Origin: Stomorhina lunata | Taxonomy: Eukaryota; Arthropoda; Insecta; Diptera; Rhiniidae | Reading direction: 5' to 3' | Assembly (NCBI GenBank): GCA_933228675.1 | Contig: OW121743.1 | Span: 50,636,000 to 50,699,999 of the forward strand | Length of the DNA: 64,000 bases | Shown here: positions 37,862 to 50,544 of the stretch, piece by piece | Layout of the letters: each line of letters begins with the position of its first letter | Numbering within the stretch: the first letter of the stretch is position 1 | Made by a program: the position numbers and the translations under genes | The notes under the pieces: model-generated | Databases searched by the model: none | What the model was told of the DNA's origin: nothing | Seen by the model: only the letters and a program-made list of their open reading frames with translations

Positions 37862-38694
37862 TTTTTTTTATACCCTTCACCACCTTAGGTGGCAGGGGTA
37901 TTATAAGTTTGTGCTGATGTATGTAACGCATAGAAATATTTGTCTTAGACCCACCTTTTAGTATACCAATAGGCTCAGAATCACTGTCTGAGTCGATTTG
38001 GCGATGTCAGTCCGTCCGTCTGGACGTTTGGTTGGACCCCCATGTAAACCTTGTAATCAAACTACAAGTCGCAATTCTAAAGATAATTTGATGAAATTTG
38101 ACACAAATCATAGTGGGACCATGGCTATTGAAATTCGTCAAAATCGGTCCATTATTTATGGTACCTCCCATAGGTCCCACTTCACAGAATTAATATATTG
38201 GCCACAAATATCAACATTTTTCAAGAAATTTAAAACAAATACTGCTTATATAAACTGTACCAAATTTCGTTGAAATCGGTCCACATTTGACCATAGCTCC
38301 CACACAAACACTTCTGTCAAAACGCACTAAATGAGACAAAATCACTAAAACAAAAAATCTGTAATGAACTTGCCAAATTTTGAGATAATCGGTAAACAAT
38401 TGACCCTAGCTCTCATATAAGTCCAAATGACGGAAACAGCTTAAATATGTAAGTTTTGAGAAAATGTTTGTTTGATGGCAAAATTTAGCAAATATTTGTC
38501 TTTATACAGGAAAAGAACACCTTTGACCTTATTGGTGAAGGGTATCGTATGGTCGAACTTGACCGTGATTCTAAGAAAGTGATTCTTAGCCTATTGGTAT
38601 AGTAAAAGGTGGGTCTAAAACAAATATTTCTATGCGTTACATACATCAGCACAAACTTATAATACCGTTTCCACCGATGGTGGTGAAGGGTATA
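37862..38694. mobile_element. Helentron-like repeat, F3 fold-back pair
   Basis: Left arm starts TATACCCTTCACCACC at about 37869 and carries GTAACGCATAGAAATATTTG, GAGTCGATTTGGCGATGT and a GTCCGTCCGTCTGG core. The right arm (about 38560-38694) is an inverted copy of the first 130 bp of the left arm, ending GGTGGTGAAGGGTATA. The two F3 starts face each other, which could give a stem-loop with arms of about 130 bp. Confidence 0.72.
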
Positions 38695-39200
38695 ACAAGT
38701 AAGAAAGTGATCATTGTACAGGTCGTAACTGTAAAGATAATTTGACGAAATTTCGTACAGGCTCATATTTTGGTCCAAGGACGATCCTGGGCAAAATCGG
38801 ATTACTATTTCGGGTGCCTCCTATTGGAATGCCTTTCCGGAATAGAGTTTTTGATCCATTACAGCCACAAATTTAGTTGTATTTTAATAATATTCAGCAC
38901 AAATATTGCCTATCATAGCCTTAATCAGCGTTTCTAATTTTGTAGAAATCGGCCCATATTTGTATATATACCTCGCACAGAAGACTCATTCTCAAAAGAC
39001 GTTTATATACATATAAAAGCACACAAACGATAATAACTCTAAAGATAAATGCACTTGATTACTTAAACTTTGATAAATATTTTATAAATATGAACCAAAA
39101 TTTGGAAGCAATCGGTCCACAATTGACCCTAGCTCCCATATTAGGCCCTTAGCCGGAAATTATACATATATATACATATATATAAATATACATTATATTT
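38695..39200 (+). mobile_element. Helentron-like repeat, F3 interior fragment
   Basis: Follows an AACAAGTAAGAAAGTG end-like motif and matches the interior of F3 copy 1 (AAGATAATTTGA, GGTGCCTCC and CCGGAATAGAGTTTTTG phrases). It runs into a TA-rich tract at about 39165-39218, the position where mini-me elements carry their TA microsatellite. Confidence 0.6.
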
Positions 39201-39218
39201 ATATATATATATATATAT

Positions 39219-40110
39219 GTTGACCGATTTTACACACCGGCTGGTTTTTATACACAGCTTGTTCTCGCAAAATTTAGTGGCCATAACTGTCTTAGTTTCT
39301 ACTTTAATAGCTTTTATGTTATATGAAAGCTATAGTCAAATATGGACCGATTCCTATAAAATTTGATATACTGACCAATAGTTGCATAAAACTTCCCTAT
39401 TCTAAATTTAGTCGTCATAGCTATTACAATTGTATTCAATTTATCATCATTAATGTGATTCCGGGGCTCTAACTAAATATGTACCGATTTTGTCCATTTT
39501 CAACACATAACTTTTTCAAGATATCCAAAATACTTCTGTAAAATTGTGTCGCTCTAGCTCTTTTCGATAGGGCGCTATCGCTTTTATCTGACGGATAGAC
39601 GGACATAAACCCCCTTTTTTGTATTTTTGTGTTTCCGTTTTTTATATGGAAGCTATGGTTAAATGTTGACCGACTGCGATTAAATTTTGCGCACTAGCTG
39701 TCATTGACATAACCCTTCCTTGTGCCAAATTTAGTGGACAAAGCTATTACAGTTTATCATTTATTGGCATTTAAGGATATTCTAGGTTTAATTTAGGCTG
39801 TGGGCGTAAGTGTTTTTTATGGGAGCTTTGGTTAATTGTGAACCAATTTCGGTGATATTTTATATGCTGCCTAGTACTTATGTAAAACTTATACATACTA
39901 AATTGTATCATCATAGCTGTTATAATTTGTCATTTATTTGCTACTAAGCGATTAGCCTAGACGGAGTTTTATGGGAGCTATGATCAAATATGAACCGATT
40001 TTGCCCAATTTAAATTTTTCCAAGAAATAAGGAATATTTGTGCCAAATTTCAGTGATCTTATATCTTTTCGTTAAGGTTTTATCGTGCCAACAACAGACA
40101 GGCGGACAGC

Positions 40111-40162
<52 letters not shown>

Positions 40163-40294
40163 TAGACGGGCATCGCTTAATCGGTTTAGAATTTCATAAG
40201 GATTCAGAATATACTTAAATTTTGGTTTTTGAGGCAATCAAACGGAATGACAATCTTAATATACCACACATTCTTTTTGATGGTGGGTATAAAA
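39219..40294 (-). mobile_element. F1 Helentron-like repeat, truncated copy
   Basis: Same orientation as copy B. It lacks the terminal hairpin module but retains the body, a GACA tetranucleotide core of about 15 units (about 40110-40160) and the closing hairpin at the TATACCC end (GATGGTGGGTATAAAAA). Left edge lies at the TA-rich tract. Confidence 0.75.
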
Positions 40295-41282
40295 AGTCAA
40301 GCCGATTTTGCAACATTTTGAAATGCAGTTATATAGCCGCATATATAACGGAAAATGTGTGGCAAAAACAAAAATTCCTTGTTTTTAATAGTTCGGTTGG
40401 AATTATCGAAAAATTTCCTTACTAAAAGTTTAACGATTTTTTAAGAGTTTTAATTTTCTGATATTAGGGAGGTACATTAGGATGGTAGCAACTGAGGTCT
40501 AATGGATAAATGCTAGAACTGAATATCTGAGACCAATGAGTATTAAAGCAAAATATTGGCCTCTTCGAGGCAAAAACATGTATATATGACACTTTAAGAT
40601 CCGACTGTAAATGCCAATGTGCATCGGAAAAATTAAGAAAATTTTTTTCGAAACTGCCTCAAAGCAATACTTTATATTCGGTGGTGTACGGCGAGCTTTG
40701 TTTTCGAGACCCCCTTTTGTACAGTCTTTAAAGGTGGTATAAATTTCAACAGTTATTTTAAATTTGCGAATAAAATATACTCAATGAAAAACAAGAAAAT
40801 TGAAAATTTTTTAGTTTTAAACTGACAAAAAATGTTACAAAAATAAATCTCTAACAACTTAAATTCTAGTAGATTTAAAAAAAAGAGATGTCTTCTAATA
40901 ATAGGAAGCATTTTTTTTTTTTCTTAATTTAATTCAATCAAATTCTATTAAAAAAGGTTTAAACCTTATTTGATAATAGGCTATTTTCTAGAAGAATTTT
41001 TCTGTTAAATAATTTTAAGTCTATTTTCCAAAATTGCATAGTATTCCAAAAGGACAGATGAAAGAAAAAAGAAAGGTTTAAAATGTAAATGGAAGTTTAT
41101 TTAATTTAATTTATGAAAACTGTACAAATCAAAATCAATTCTTGTTCATCCCTTTTTTTTAAGGTACAAAAAACATTTTAATAATGGAATGGCCAGTTTA
41201 AATATTTTAACAGAAAGTCTTCTTTTTTATATTTTCTTCTTAATATGTCTGTCGTACAGACTCTTGATATAGTTTCATACAT
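40295..41282. other. Sequence without recognisable features
   Basis: No coding frame or known repeat was seen between F1 and F2 copies. Confidence 0.45.
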
Positions 41283-44200
41283 TTTTATACCCTTCACCAA
41301 TAGGTGAAAGGGTATTATAAGTTTGTGATTCCGTTTGTAATTTTTTTATTAGTGATCGTAGACCCCATAAAAATTATACCGATCGACTCAGAATCGGGAG
41401 GAGACTCGATTAAGCGATGTCCGTCTGTCTGTCTGTCTGTCCGTCCGTCTGTCTGTCTGTCTGTCTGTTGAAATAAAGTTTCTGAAGCCCCTGGAGGATG
41501 GACTTACATAAATTATATATCAGATTTTAGGAAATTCTCCCGCAATGAACGCTATTAAATTTCATTAAAATCGGTTTATAAACACCGAAAATATCGAAAA
41601 AATACCAAAAATTAGACGAAAATTTGAAAATTTTTGATTGAAACACACTTTTAAATAACAAGAGAAAAAAGATACTCCTGGTGTACATGTGATAATATGT
41701 TATATATCAGATTGTAGGAAATATTTTCCTAAAGCACTCTGTAAAATTTCATCAAAATCGGTCCATAAACAACTGAGATATCGCCAAAACACTGAATTTG
41801 ATGTATCGCAAATTGCCCAAAGAACACATTAGAGAATGTTTGTTGAAAAAATTAAATGCAGAAATAGGAAAAACTATCCTCCTTTAGTACGGACCTACAT
41901 AAATTTTATATCAGATTTTAGGAAATTCCCCCACCAAGCACGTTATTAAATTTTATCAAAAGCGGTCTATAAACAATTGAGATATCGCCATAACACTACA
42001 TTTGATGTACAGCAAATTGCCCAAAGTACGTGTCTAAGAAATTTTGTTTACATTTTGTAAGTATTGTTTCAGCGATATCTCAGGTGTTTATGGACCGATT
42101 GTGATGAAATTTGACATATTTCTTTATGGGAGGATTTTCTAAAATCTGATATATATACTCCACAAATCTGATTATGAATACCATTCAAATTGTACCGATC
42201 AACTCAGAATCGGCACAAGAATCGATTTCGCGACCTCCGTCTTTCTGTCCGTCCGTCTGTTTGTTTGCCCGTCCGTCCGTCTGTTTGTTTGTCCGTCCGT
42301 CTACCTGTCTGTCCTTTTTATACCCTTCACCAATAGGTGAAAGGGTATTTTAAGTTTGTGATTCCGTTTGTAATTTTTTTATTAGTGATCGTAGACCCCA
42401 TAAAAATTATACCGATCGACTCAGAATCGGGAGGAGAATCGATTAAGCGATGTCCGTCTGTCTGTCTGTCCGTCCGTCTGTCTGTCTGTCTGTCTGTTGA
42501 AATCAAGTTTCTGAAGCCCCTGGAGGATGGACTTACATAAATTATATATCAGATTTTAGGAAATTCTCCCGCAATGAACGCTATTAAATTTCATTAAAAT
42601 CGGTTTATAAACACCGAAAATATCGAAAAAATACCAAAAATTAGACGAAAATTTGAAAATTTTTGATTGAAACACACTTTTAAATAACAAGAGAAAAAAG
42701 ATACTCCTGGTGTACATGTGATAATATGTTATATATCAGATTGTAGGAAATATTTTCCCAAAGCACTCTAAAATTTCATCAAAATCGGTCCATAAACAAC
42801 TGAGATATCGCCAAAACACTGAATTTGATGTATCGCAAATTGCCCAAAGAACACATTAGAGAATGTTTGTTGAAAAAATTAAATGCAGAAATAGGAAAAA
42901 CTATCCTCCTTTAGTACGGACCTACATAAATTTTATATCAGATTTTAGGAAATTCCCCCACCAAGCACGTTATTAAATTTTATCAAAAGCGGTCTATAAA
43001 CAATTGAGATATCGCCATAAAACTACATTTGATGTACAGCAAATTGCCCAAAGTACGTGTCTAAGAAATTTTGTTTACATTTTGTAAATATTGTTTCAGC
43101 GATATCTCAGGTGTTTATGGACCGATTGTGATGAAATTTGACATCGTTTATGGGAGGATTTTCTAAAATCTGATATATATACTCCACAAATCTGATTATG
43201 AATACCATTCAAATTGTACCTATCAACACAGAATCGGCACAAGAATCGATTTCGCGACCTCCGTCCGTCCGTCTGTTTGTTTGCCCGTCCGTCCGTCTGT
43301 TTGTTTGTCCGTCCGTCTATATGTCCGTCCGTCTACCTGTCTGTACTTTTTTCTGTTGTAGTCAAGTTTTTGGAGCTCCTGTTTTGTCCATATCTCAGAT
43401 GTTTATTTTGATGAAGTTTAATAGCGTCCTTCGCAGGGGATTATCTAAATCCTGATGCATTCTGTAATTTGTGGTAGATATAATTTAGCGTTTAAGCGAT
43501 AATGTTTTGATCGACAATGTTGAAATTCAGGGTGGGACAATTCAGGAGCTCCACAAATCTGGTTTTAGCAGACAGACACACTGCATTTATCTTAATTTTG
43601 TGTCTGACTTTTGAACATTATGATAACATTTGAGAATGTATTATATATCAAATTATAGGTAATCTTCTTAGGAAGTACAAAAATGCAGCTAATTACATGA
43701 TATCCGTTCAAAACCTACATATGTATGTAAGTATCTCACATATCAACAAAAATTTAAATTTTTTAATTGCAATTGGGAGAAATCCGTTCACGTTAGACAA
43801 TTGATCCCGTAAAACTTCGCCTAAGGCAATCTCTTAGTAGCTAATAAGTGACAAATTATAATAGATACGATGATGACATTTAGTATAAAGACGTTGTACA
43901 ATATTGATATTCAGGACAATAGCGCCTAAAATAAACTTTCTAGAGGGACAACATTTGACAAAAGTATTTCTGACCCTCACTGGGCACTGTGTTTTTGGGT
44001 TGCATGCCAGAATACTTAAACTTCATCAAATCTTGTAGTCTAGTAATCATTATGTTTCACAAAGGGACCACTTTAGAACCCAAGTGAAGCTTCCCTAGAC
44101 ATCAGCCACCTGCCCAACTTAACCTTTGGGTGCATAACTATTCTAGATGATGACGCCACCGAAAAGGTTTTCGTTTTCCGACTCTTAATTTTAAAGACTC

Positions 44201-44318
44201 TTTGCATATAATACTAGTATAACCAAATATTGCTTCGAATTACATTAAGTACTTTTGGAACACCATTGGTGAAGGGTATCCAAGATTCGCAAAGCCGAAT
44301 ATACCACTCTTACTTGTT
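41283..44318 (+). mobile_element. Helentron-like repeat, subfamily F2, with internal tandem duplication
   Basis: Starts TATACCCTTCACCAATAGG, has GTCTGTCC cores at 41421-41467 and 42237-42314, and repeats the whole first kilobase from 42316. It ends with TTCGCAAAGCCGAA and CACTCTTACTTGTT at 44318. Matches copy E at 30401-31502, including the CACCATTGGTGAAGGGTATC segment near the end. Short frames rich in Val-Cys-Leu-Ser through the GTCY cores are artefacts of the microsatellite. Confidence 0.8.
41284..43346 (+). repeat. Tandem direct duplication, period about 1033 bp
   Basis: Copy 1 (41284-42314) and copy 2 (42316-43346) differ by only scattered substitutions and small indels, mostly in the GTCY cores. 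Each copy runs from the TATACCC hairpin to the end of the second GTCY core (CCGTCTACCTGTCTGT). The breakpoints therefore coincide with element landmarks. Confidence 0.93.
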
Positions 44319-44339
44319 TTATTATATATTTGTAAATAA

Positions 44340-45000
44340 AAGGAGTGTTCCGAATAAAATTTATATAATTTTTTTTTTCAGAAATTCTTTCTTTTTGGAG
44401 GAGGTTGTACAATTACATTTAAAATTGGAGATGTTTTTGGATATCTTTACCAACTCTTTTTCAAAGCCCAGTACAAAAATTTCATGATTGTATGATGACA
44501 AGAAATAAGTAGTCACTCTTTACTATCTCCAGAATAATAGGCACCCCTTTATATGCATTTCTGTGTTTAGTGATCCGCAGGCATGGTACTGATGCCAATA
44601 GGCGTTTAAAAAAGTTACTCGACTTCCTTTGCATCATCAATATCTGTTGGACTTATATTTGTGACACATTCAGATTTTCTTGCAATGCTAATTTTTTCCT
44701 TATACCGTTTATTGGCCTTTAATGGATTTTTAAAATTCTTTAATTGTATTTTCAAGTACTTGCCTTAGGTATAGTTCATTTTTAACGAAAAGTATTAGAC
44801 ATATCTATAACCCCTTCAGACCGTGATGCATCGATTGTGCGGGTGGGTTCCGCTTTCAAAATATTTGCTTCTGTTAATCCAGTTTTGCGTCAGGTCTGAA
44901 AGGGATAAAAGCTAACGCCATAAAAAAAACATATTTTTTTTTTACTATGCATAAGTTTTGTTTGAAACAATAAATACTTATTTAATTTGGAACACTCCTT
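44340..45000. mobile_element. Possible MITE with GGAGTGTTCC ends
   Basis: AAGGAGTGTTCC at 44340-44351 is matched in inverse orientation by GGAACACTCCTT at 44989-45000. The 661-bp interior is non-coding. No clear target duplication (flanks are AAATA and ATTGC). A second inverted pair lies inside: CCCCTTCAGACC at 44811 and GGTCTGAAAGGG at 44893-44904. Its CCCTTTCAG-type ends recall piggyBac termini, and piggyBac-like coding remnants lie just downstream. Confidence 0.45.
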
Positions 45001-45942
45001 ATTGCACATACCTTGTTATTCAATCACGAAGTTTCTGGTAAAGTTGTTTTTTATAAAAAGTTTTTTGTTTTTGCTTTTAACATTATTTTTTCATATTTAA
45101 AAAATGGTTAACTGAAATAATAAAGGAATATTTTTACTAAAAGCCTTTTGTTAAATTTTTAGGTTTTCTTTTTAATTTATGGAAATTCTTAAATTAAGGT
45201 AAAATTAGTAAAAAGTTTAAAAAGAAATAAAATTAATATTGAGTTAATGGTAATTTTCTTCAATTGATATTTTAGATAAGAATTTTCCGATGAAAACATT
45301 AAAATACATAAAGTTAATTAAGTTATACGGTGAACCTTAAAGACTAACCTCGAAAGTAAACACAAAGAAATGAACGCAAATAATAATGGAGGCTTAACGC
45401 AACGGAAAAAAAACACTCTTGATCAAACATACGATCTTGTGAACTCGCCTACAATTCTGTCGGATCCTATCTTTTATCTAATCCTCTCTAATCTAGATAA
45501 GAATTTTAGTAATTCGAACACTTGTGAGGAATTTTATGGTTAGTCTTCGAGATATTGGCCTTTTATGAAAAACACATTTTTAGATATAATTTTGATACAC
45601 AAATATCTATGAAAACTATGAGATTTGATCTTAAATTATCACTTAAAAAATTGGAATACGAAAATAAGACATTAAAAAAGAAATTCTTTTCGGAAAAGTA
45701 CTTTTGTTGTGAAATTAACCCTAGCCGTACTGATAACATCTTTATACTTAGACTCCTAATAAAGATACCCGCGAATACTAATTTTTCCGTTGCGATTAAA
45801 ATATTCCTCGAAATATATTTAGACTAACTGCAGAGGATAATCTGAAGAGTTCTTTACTGGAAATGGAGTTTACATTTTATTTCAACTACAGGAATGTAGA
45901 AGATATAACAGCTTTGAAAGTCAAGCCTCGCAACTTTTGATT
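45001..45942. other. AT-rich sequence upstream of piggyBac remnant
   Basis: May hold the decayed N-terminal part of the piggyBac-like gene. An ATG at 45370 opens a short Asn-rich frame and a 90-codon frame spans 45555-45827, but neither gives a match I can defend. Confidence 0.3.
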
Positions 45943-46232
45943 GATTTCAATGAATGAGCTGAATGCTTTTATAGGTTTCTTACTAATAATGGGCTTAAAT
46001 GGTGCCCATGTACTACTCTGTCAACTCTTTGGGGAAAAAATGTTCATCCTCCATATAAGGGATCGCCAAGTCGTGATAGATTTCAACAGAGAATACATGT
46101 AATACATTTTAATAATGCATTCACACGATTAGTTCTCAAATAAACTGATAAGTCGCCAATAAAAAAGGGATGTTATTGACCAAATGGTACCAAAATATTA
46201 TACAAAACGTAAAACAAATATGTCATTGGCCC
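45943..46232 (+). pseudogene. piggyBac-like transposase remnant, central part
   Basis: Reading in one frame gives ISMNELNAFIGFLLIMGLN. After a +1 shift it reads TLWGKNVHPPYKGSPSRDRF and then IHFNNAFT. These correspond to the piggyBac transposase stretch with an E-L-x-AFIG motif, a W, and R-x-RF-Q leading to FNN/FDD. Past further stops, VIDQMVPKYYTKRKTNMSLA resembles the later D-x-x-D...Y...RRT-RWP segment. The catalytic core between FNNA and VIDQ is therefore missing, apparently through a large internal deletion. The reading frame then runs directly into F1 copy C. DDE catalysis is not possible. The family assignment rests on motif order by eye. Confidence 0.68.
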
Positions 46233-48076
46233 TTTTTATACCCACCATCAAAAAGAATGGGGGGTATATTGAGATTGTAATTTCCTTAATATTGGCTCAA
46301 AAACCAAAAACGATATATATTCTGAATCCTTATGAAATTCTAAGACAATTGAGCTATGTCCATCTGTCCATCCGTCTGTCTGTCTGTTGAAATCACGATA
46401 ACGTCTAAACGAAAAGAGCTACCTAACTGAAACTTAGCAAAAACATTCTTTATCTATGAGAAAATTTTGGAATTGAAATTGGGCAAAATCGGTTAGTATT
46501 TGATCATAGCTCCCATATAACCTCGTCTAGGCTAATCGCTTATTTGCTAATAAATAACAAATTATAACAGTTATGATGACAAAATTTGGTACCTAGAAGT
46601 CTTACATAAGCACTAGGCAGCATATAAAATTTCATCGAAATCGGTTCACATTTAGCCATAGCTTTCATACAAAAAACTTACGAAAACAGCCTAAATTTCA
46701 CTTAAAATACACTTAAATGCCAATAAAATAAAAGTATAACAGATATAACCACTAAATTTGGCACAAGAAAGTCTTATGTCAATGCCAGCCAGTGTGCAAA
46801 ATTTTGTCGCAATCGGTCACCATTTGACCTAGCTCCCATATAAAAAACTTACGAAAACACAAAAATTCAAAATCAAAAGGGGATTTATGTCCGTCTGTCC
46901 GTCAGATAAAATCATGATAGCTCCTTAACTACAAAAGCTAGTAAGGCTAAATTAAGTACAAGGAAGTCTTATGTCAATGACAGCCAATGTGCAAAATTTA
47001 GTCACAATCGGTTACCATTTCACCATAGCTCCCATATAAAAAACTTATGGAAACACAAAATTACATAAAAAAAAGGTTATTTATGTCCGTCTGTCCGCCA
47101 GATAAAAGCACGATAGCGCCTTAACGAAAAGAGCTAGAGGGACAAAATTTTACAAAAGTATTTTGGATATCTTGAAAAAGATGTGTGTTGAAAATGGACA
47201 AAATCGGTTCAAATTTAGTTAGAGCTCCCATATTACCCTGCCCCGGGAAACACATTAATGCTCATAAATTGAATACAATTGTAATAGCTATGACGATTAA
47301 ATTTAAAATAGGGAAGTTTTATGCAATTTTTGATCAGTTTATCAAATTTTATAGGAATCAGTCCATATTTGACATTAGCTTTCATATGAAAAACACTCAC
47401 GGAAACCAAAAATTTTAGCAAAGGCCAGTTAAAAGCTATTAAATTAGAAACTATGATAGCTATGGCCACTAAATTTTGCAAGAATAAGCTCTCTATATAT
47501 ACCAGCCAGTGTGTAGAATTTTGTTACAATCGGTCAACATTTGGCTATAATTCTTATATATATAACATCCCCTTTTTATATCTACAATCAAAAAGATTTG
47601 GAGGTACATTCATTATATTAAGATTGCACCTATGAAATTAGATAGGCATCAATCAATGTTCAGCCCAGACTTTATATATGATGAATGCATTAGGAACTCA
47701 TAACGAAATATATAGACCTGTCGTATTACTATTAACGTGTTTAGCCTAACTTTAGCCTAATCACAACGAAAAGTATTTAACAACTTATTAATGTAAAATT
47801 ATACCCGCTTAAATATGAGACCGAATTTTGATCAAAGTAAATACTGGGGAAACCACTAAAATATTTTTAAATGTTGAACTATAAAGCTACGGCAACCGAA
47901 TTTAGTCCAAAGGTTTTACCAACAATACCAATTAGCTTAGCGATTTTTCCAGTTTTGGTCCAGATTTTGAATTAGCTGCACCCTTGTAGATATATGAGAT
48001 ATGTTTCTAAATTTATTACAACTTGATGGTGGGTATATAAGATACGGCATAGCCGAATATAACACTCTTACTTGTT
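46233..48076 (+). mobile_element. Helentron-like repeat, subfamily F1, copy C (complete, inserted in piggyBac remnant)
   Basis: The best single complete F1 copy, 1.84 kb. It has the TATACCCACCATC hairpin, CATCTGTCCATCCGTCTGTC core at 46360-46387, the full body, and the terminal TTCGGC-type hairpin ending ACTCTTACTTGTT at 48076. It has a single terminal module, unlike copies A and B. It lies inside the piggyBac-like pseudogene, whose coding similarity resumes on the far side, so it is younger than that gene. It lies between T residues, as expected for Helentrons. Non-coding. Confidence 0.82.
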
Positions 48077-48190
48077 TAACATAATATAATCTCTTGCCTA
48101 AATACAAATGTCAAAAAGCTCACTGTATGATCCGTCATGAGTTTCTGGGATTACTTGATGTAGAATTGACAAATAAAATTATGAAAAAAG
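48077..48190 (+). pseudogene. piggyBac-like transposase remnant, C-terminal part
   Basis: After F1 copy C the frame beginning at about 48132 reads RHEFLGLLDVELTNKIMKK. This resembles the R-x-FL-x-x-LG-x-EL segment near the C-terminal end of piggyBac transposases. Stops occur on both sides. Together with 45943-46232 it is one broken gene split by the F1 insertion. No cysteine-rich C-terminal domain is recognisable. Confidence 0.55.
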
Positions 48191-49408
48191 AGCCAATGAC
48201 AATTAGATAGATAAAAATCTTCAGAAAAATTTGGGTTAAAGAACAAATCATATACTTAACTAAGTAAGGGGTTGTTCACATATTACGTACCGCTATTTTC
48301 GCAGAATAATGTGTAATACATTTTAATAGAAGTACGCATTAAGAATACCTCTACCTGAACAAAAGTCATAAACATAAAATAATTTTATAATACAATCAAT
48401 AAATGTGAGAAAAATATTCAACACATATTTGGTACTTTTTTGATTTCAGGGCCCAAAATGGGTTTTACCCAGGATAAAATTATAACTTAACACCTCATGA
48501 AATAATATGAATAGAAACAATATGTTTGTTAATTGCGTTTTTATAAAAAGTACCTAATTCAATTGGTACCAAGTACCAAATATGTATAAGTAACTTTTTA
48601 AAAATTAGGGGATAAAAAGGGGAAAAATTGGTAATGTTATAACTTTAAAGCAAATTAATGTTTTTCTGTCTGTATGTCCTTTTTAGAATAGTGAACCATG
48701 TTATGTTCATGCAATTATCCTTAGCTTAGGTTGTTGTGCATGAGACGACAAAGGTTTTCAAGTGGTATCACTAATTTCCGACAGGTGGTGCCACTGAAAA
48801 TTACTCAAAATGAATTAAATCATAAACTGTGCATTTGATTATACTATGATCTTTAGCAAATTCTTTTACGCATGAGCCGATGAAGGTTTCTTTCTTGATA
48901 TTCCCCCAAATATGGATGATAAGATGAGAACGATTTAACCCAATTAATTAAAGTTTTAAATGTGGATATTTTTATACTATAGGATAGTTTTTCGCTTTTT
49001 GATTTTTTTGAAAATGGACCAACGGGAACCTTGGAATTGGAAAATGGGGATAAAATTCCCCTTTTCTTTAAAATTGTATATCTTCAGAATGGCTGGACCA
49101 ATGAAGACACTTTTTCTTTTTTAGTCCAAGTTGGGATTATACATTAAGAAAAATTTACCATATTTTCCAAATATACAAATACATTAATAAAGTATTCAAT
49201 TAAAAAATTAATAAAAATATTTCATTATTGTTAATTTTTAAAGAAAGTGTTAACACAGTAATAAGTTAGAAACTTTAACTACCAACCCGGGCAACGCCGG
49301 GTTGGTAGTACTTTATAAAATAAACTTTATAAAATAAAATATGTGAAAACTTAAAATTTTCCTCGAAATGCTTATCATAATGCTCAGAACAAGGCTCGGT
49401 CGCCCAGG
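48191..49408. other. Unclassified repeat-like region ending in a GC-rich hairpin
   Basis: Contains two diverged copies of GCATGAGMCGAYRAAGGTTT (about 48738 and 48870). It also has ATGGCTGGACCAATG (49089) and a strong GC-rich hairpin at 49278-49309. The phrasing resembles non-coding repeats that end in a hairpin (Helitron/Helentron-like), but I cannot place it in a family. Confidence 0.35.
49278..49309. repeat. GC-rich perfect hairpin
   Basis: ACTACCAACCCGG (49278-49290), loop GCAACG, then CCGGGTTGGTAGT (49297-49309): 13 perfectly paired bases in very AT-rich surroundings. It may be the terminal hairpin of an unrecognised transposon or a terminator-like structure. Confidence 0.85.
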
Positions 49409-50492
49409 TACTATATATATATCAGAACTATAGCCAAATGTTGGCCGATTGTCCAAAAAATGTATATACTGCCTGGTATTTATATAAAGTTTATTTTTAG
49501 TGGCCATAGCAGTCACAGTTTATAATTTAATAGTTTTAACTGGAGTTTGTGGCATTTTAGGGAGTGGTTTTCATATGAAAGCTATGACCAAAAATGGACC
49601 TATTCCCATAGTATTTGACATACGGACCGAAAGTTGCATAAAACTCCTCTGTTCTAAATTTAGTTATCATAGAATTTTATTCAATTTATCAGCATAAATG
49701 TTATTAACGGGGCAGGGTTACATGGGAGCTCTAACTGAATGTGAACCGATTTTGTCCATTTTCAATAGACAACTTTTTCAAGATATCAAAAATACTTTTG
49801 TAAAATTTTGTCCCTCTAGCTTTTTCCGTTAAGGCGCTTACGCGCTTATATCTGACGGACAGATTCTTTTTGTTTGTGTTTCCGTAAGTTTTTTATATGG
49901 GAGCTATGATCAAATGGTGACCGATTGTGACAAAAATTCCCACACTGGTTGGCATTGACATAAGACTTCCTTGCGCTAAATTTAGTGGCCAAAGCTACAG
50001 TTCATCACTTATTGGCATTTAAGGGTATTTTAAGTGGGATTTAGGCTGTTTCCGTAAGTTTTTTGTATGGGAGCTATGGTCAAATGTGAACCGATTTGAA
50101 ATTTTATATGCTGCCTAGTACTTATGTAAAACTTCTATATACTAAATTTTATCATCATAGCTATTATAATTTGTCATTTATTAGCAAATAAGCAATTAGC
50201 CTAGACGAGGTTATACGGAAGCTATGGTCAAATGTGAACCGATTTTGTCCGATTTCAATACCGAAATTTTCTTGGAAATGAAGAATGTTTTAACTAAGTT
50301 CCAGTGAGCTAGCTCCTTTCGTTAAGGCGTGATTTCAACAGGCGGACAGACGGACAGACAGACGGACAGACAGACGGAAAGAAGGATTAAGAATATATAC
50401 CGCTTTTCGTTTTTAAACCAATTTTAAGGAAATTACAAATGGAATGACAATCTCAATATATCCCCCATTATTTTTGATGGTGGGTATAAAAA
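49409..50492 (-). mobile_element. F1 Helentron-like repeat, truncated copy
   Basis: Same orientation as copy B. The terminal hairpin module is missing; the body, a GGACAGACGGACAGACAGAC-type core (50343-50375) and the closing hairpin (GATGGTGGGTATAAAAA at 50476-50492) are present. Confidence 0.75.
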
Positions 50493-50544
50493 TAGTCGGC
50501 AGAGTTGCCATTTTTTTTACTTTTAACTAAAGTATTTATTAAAA

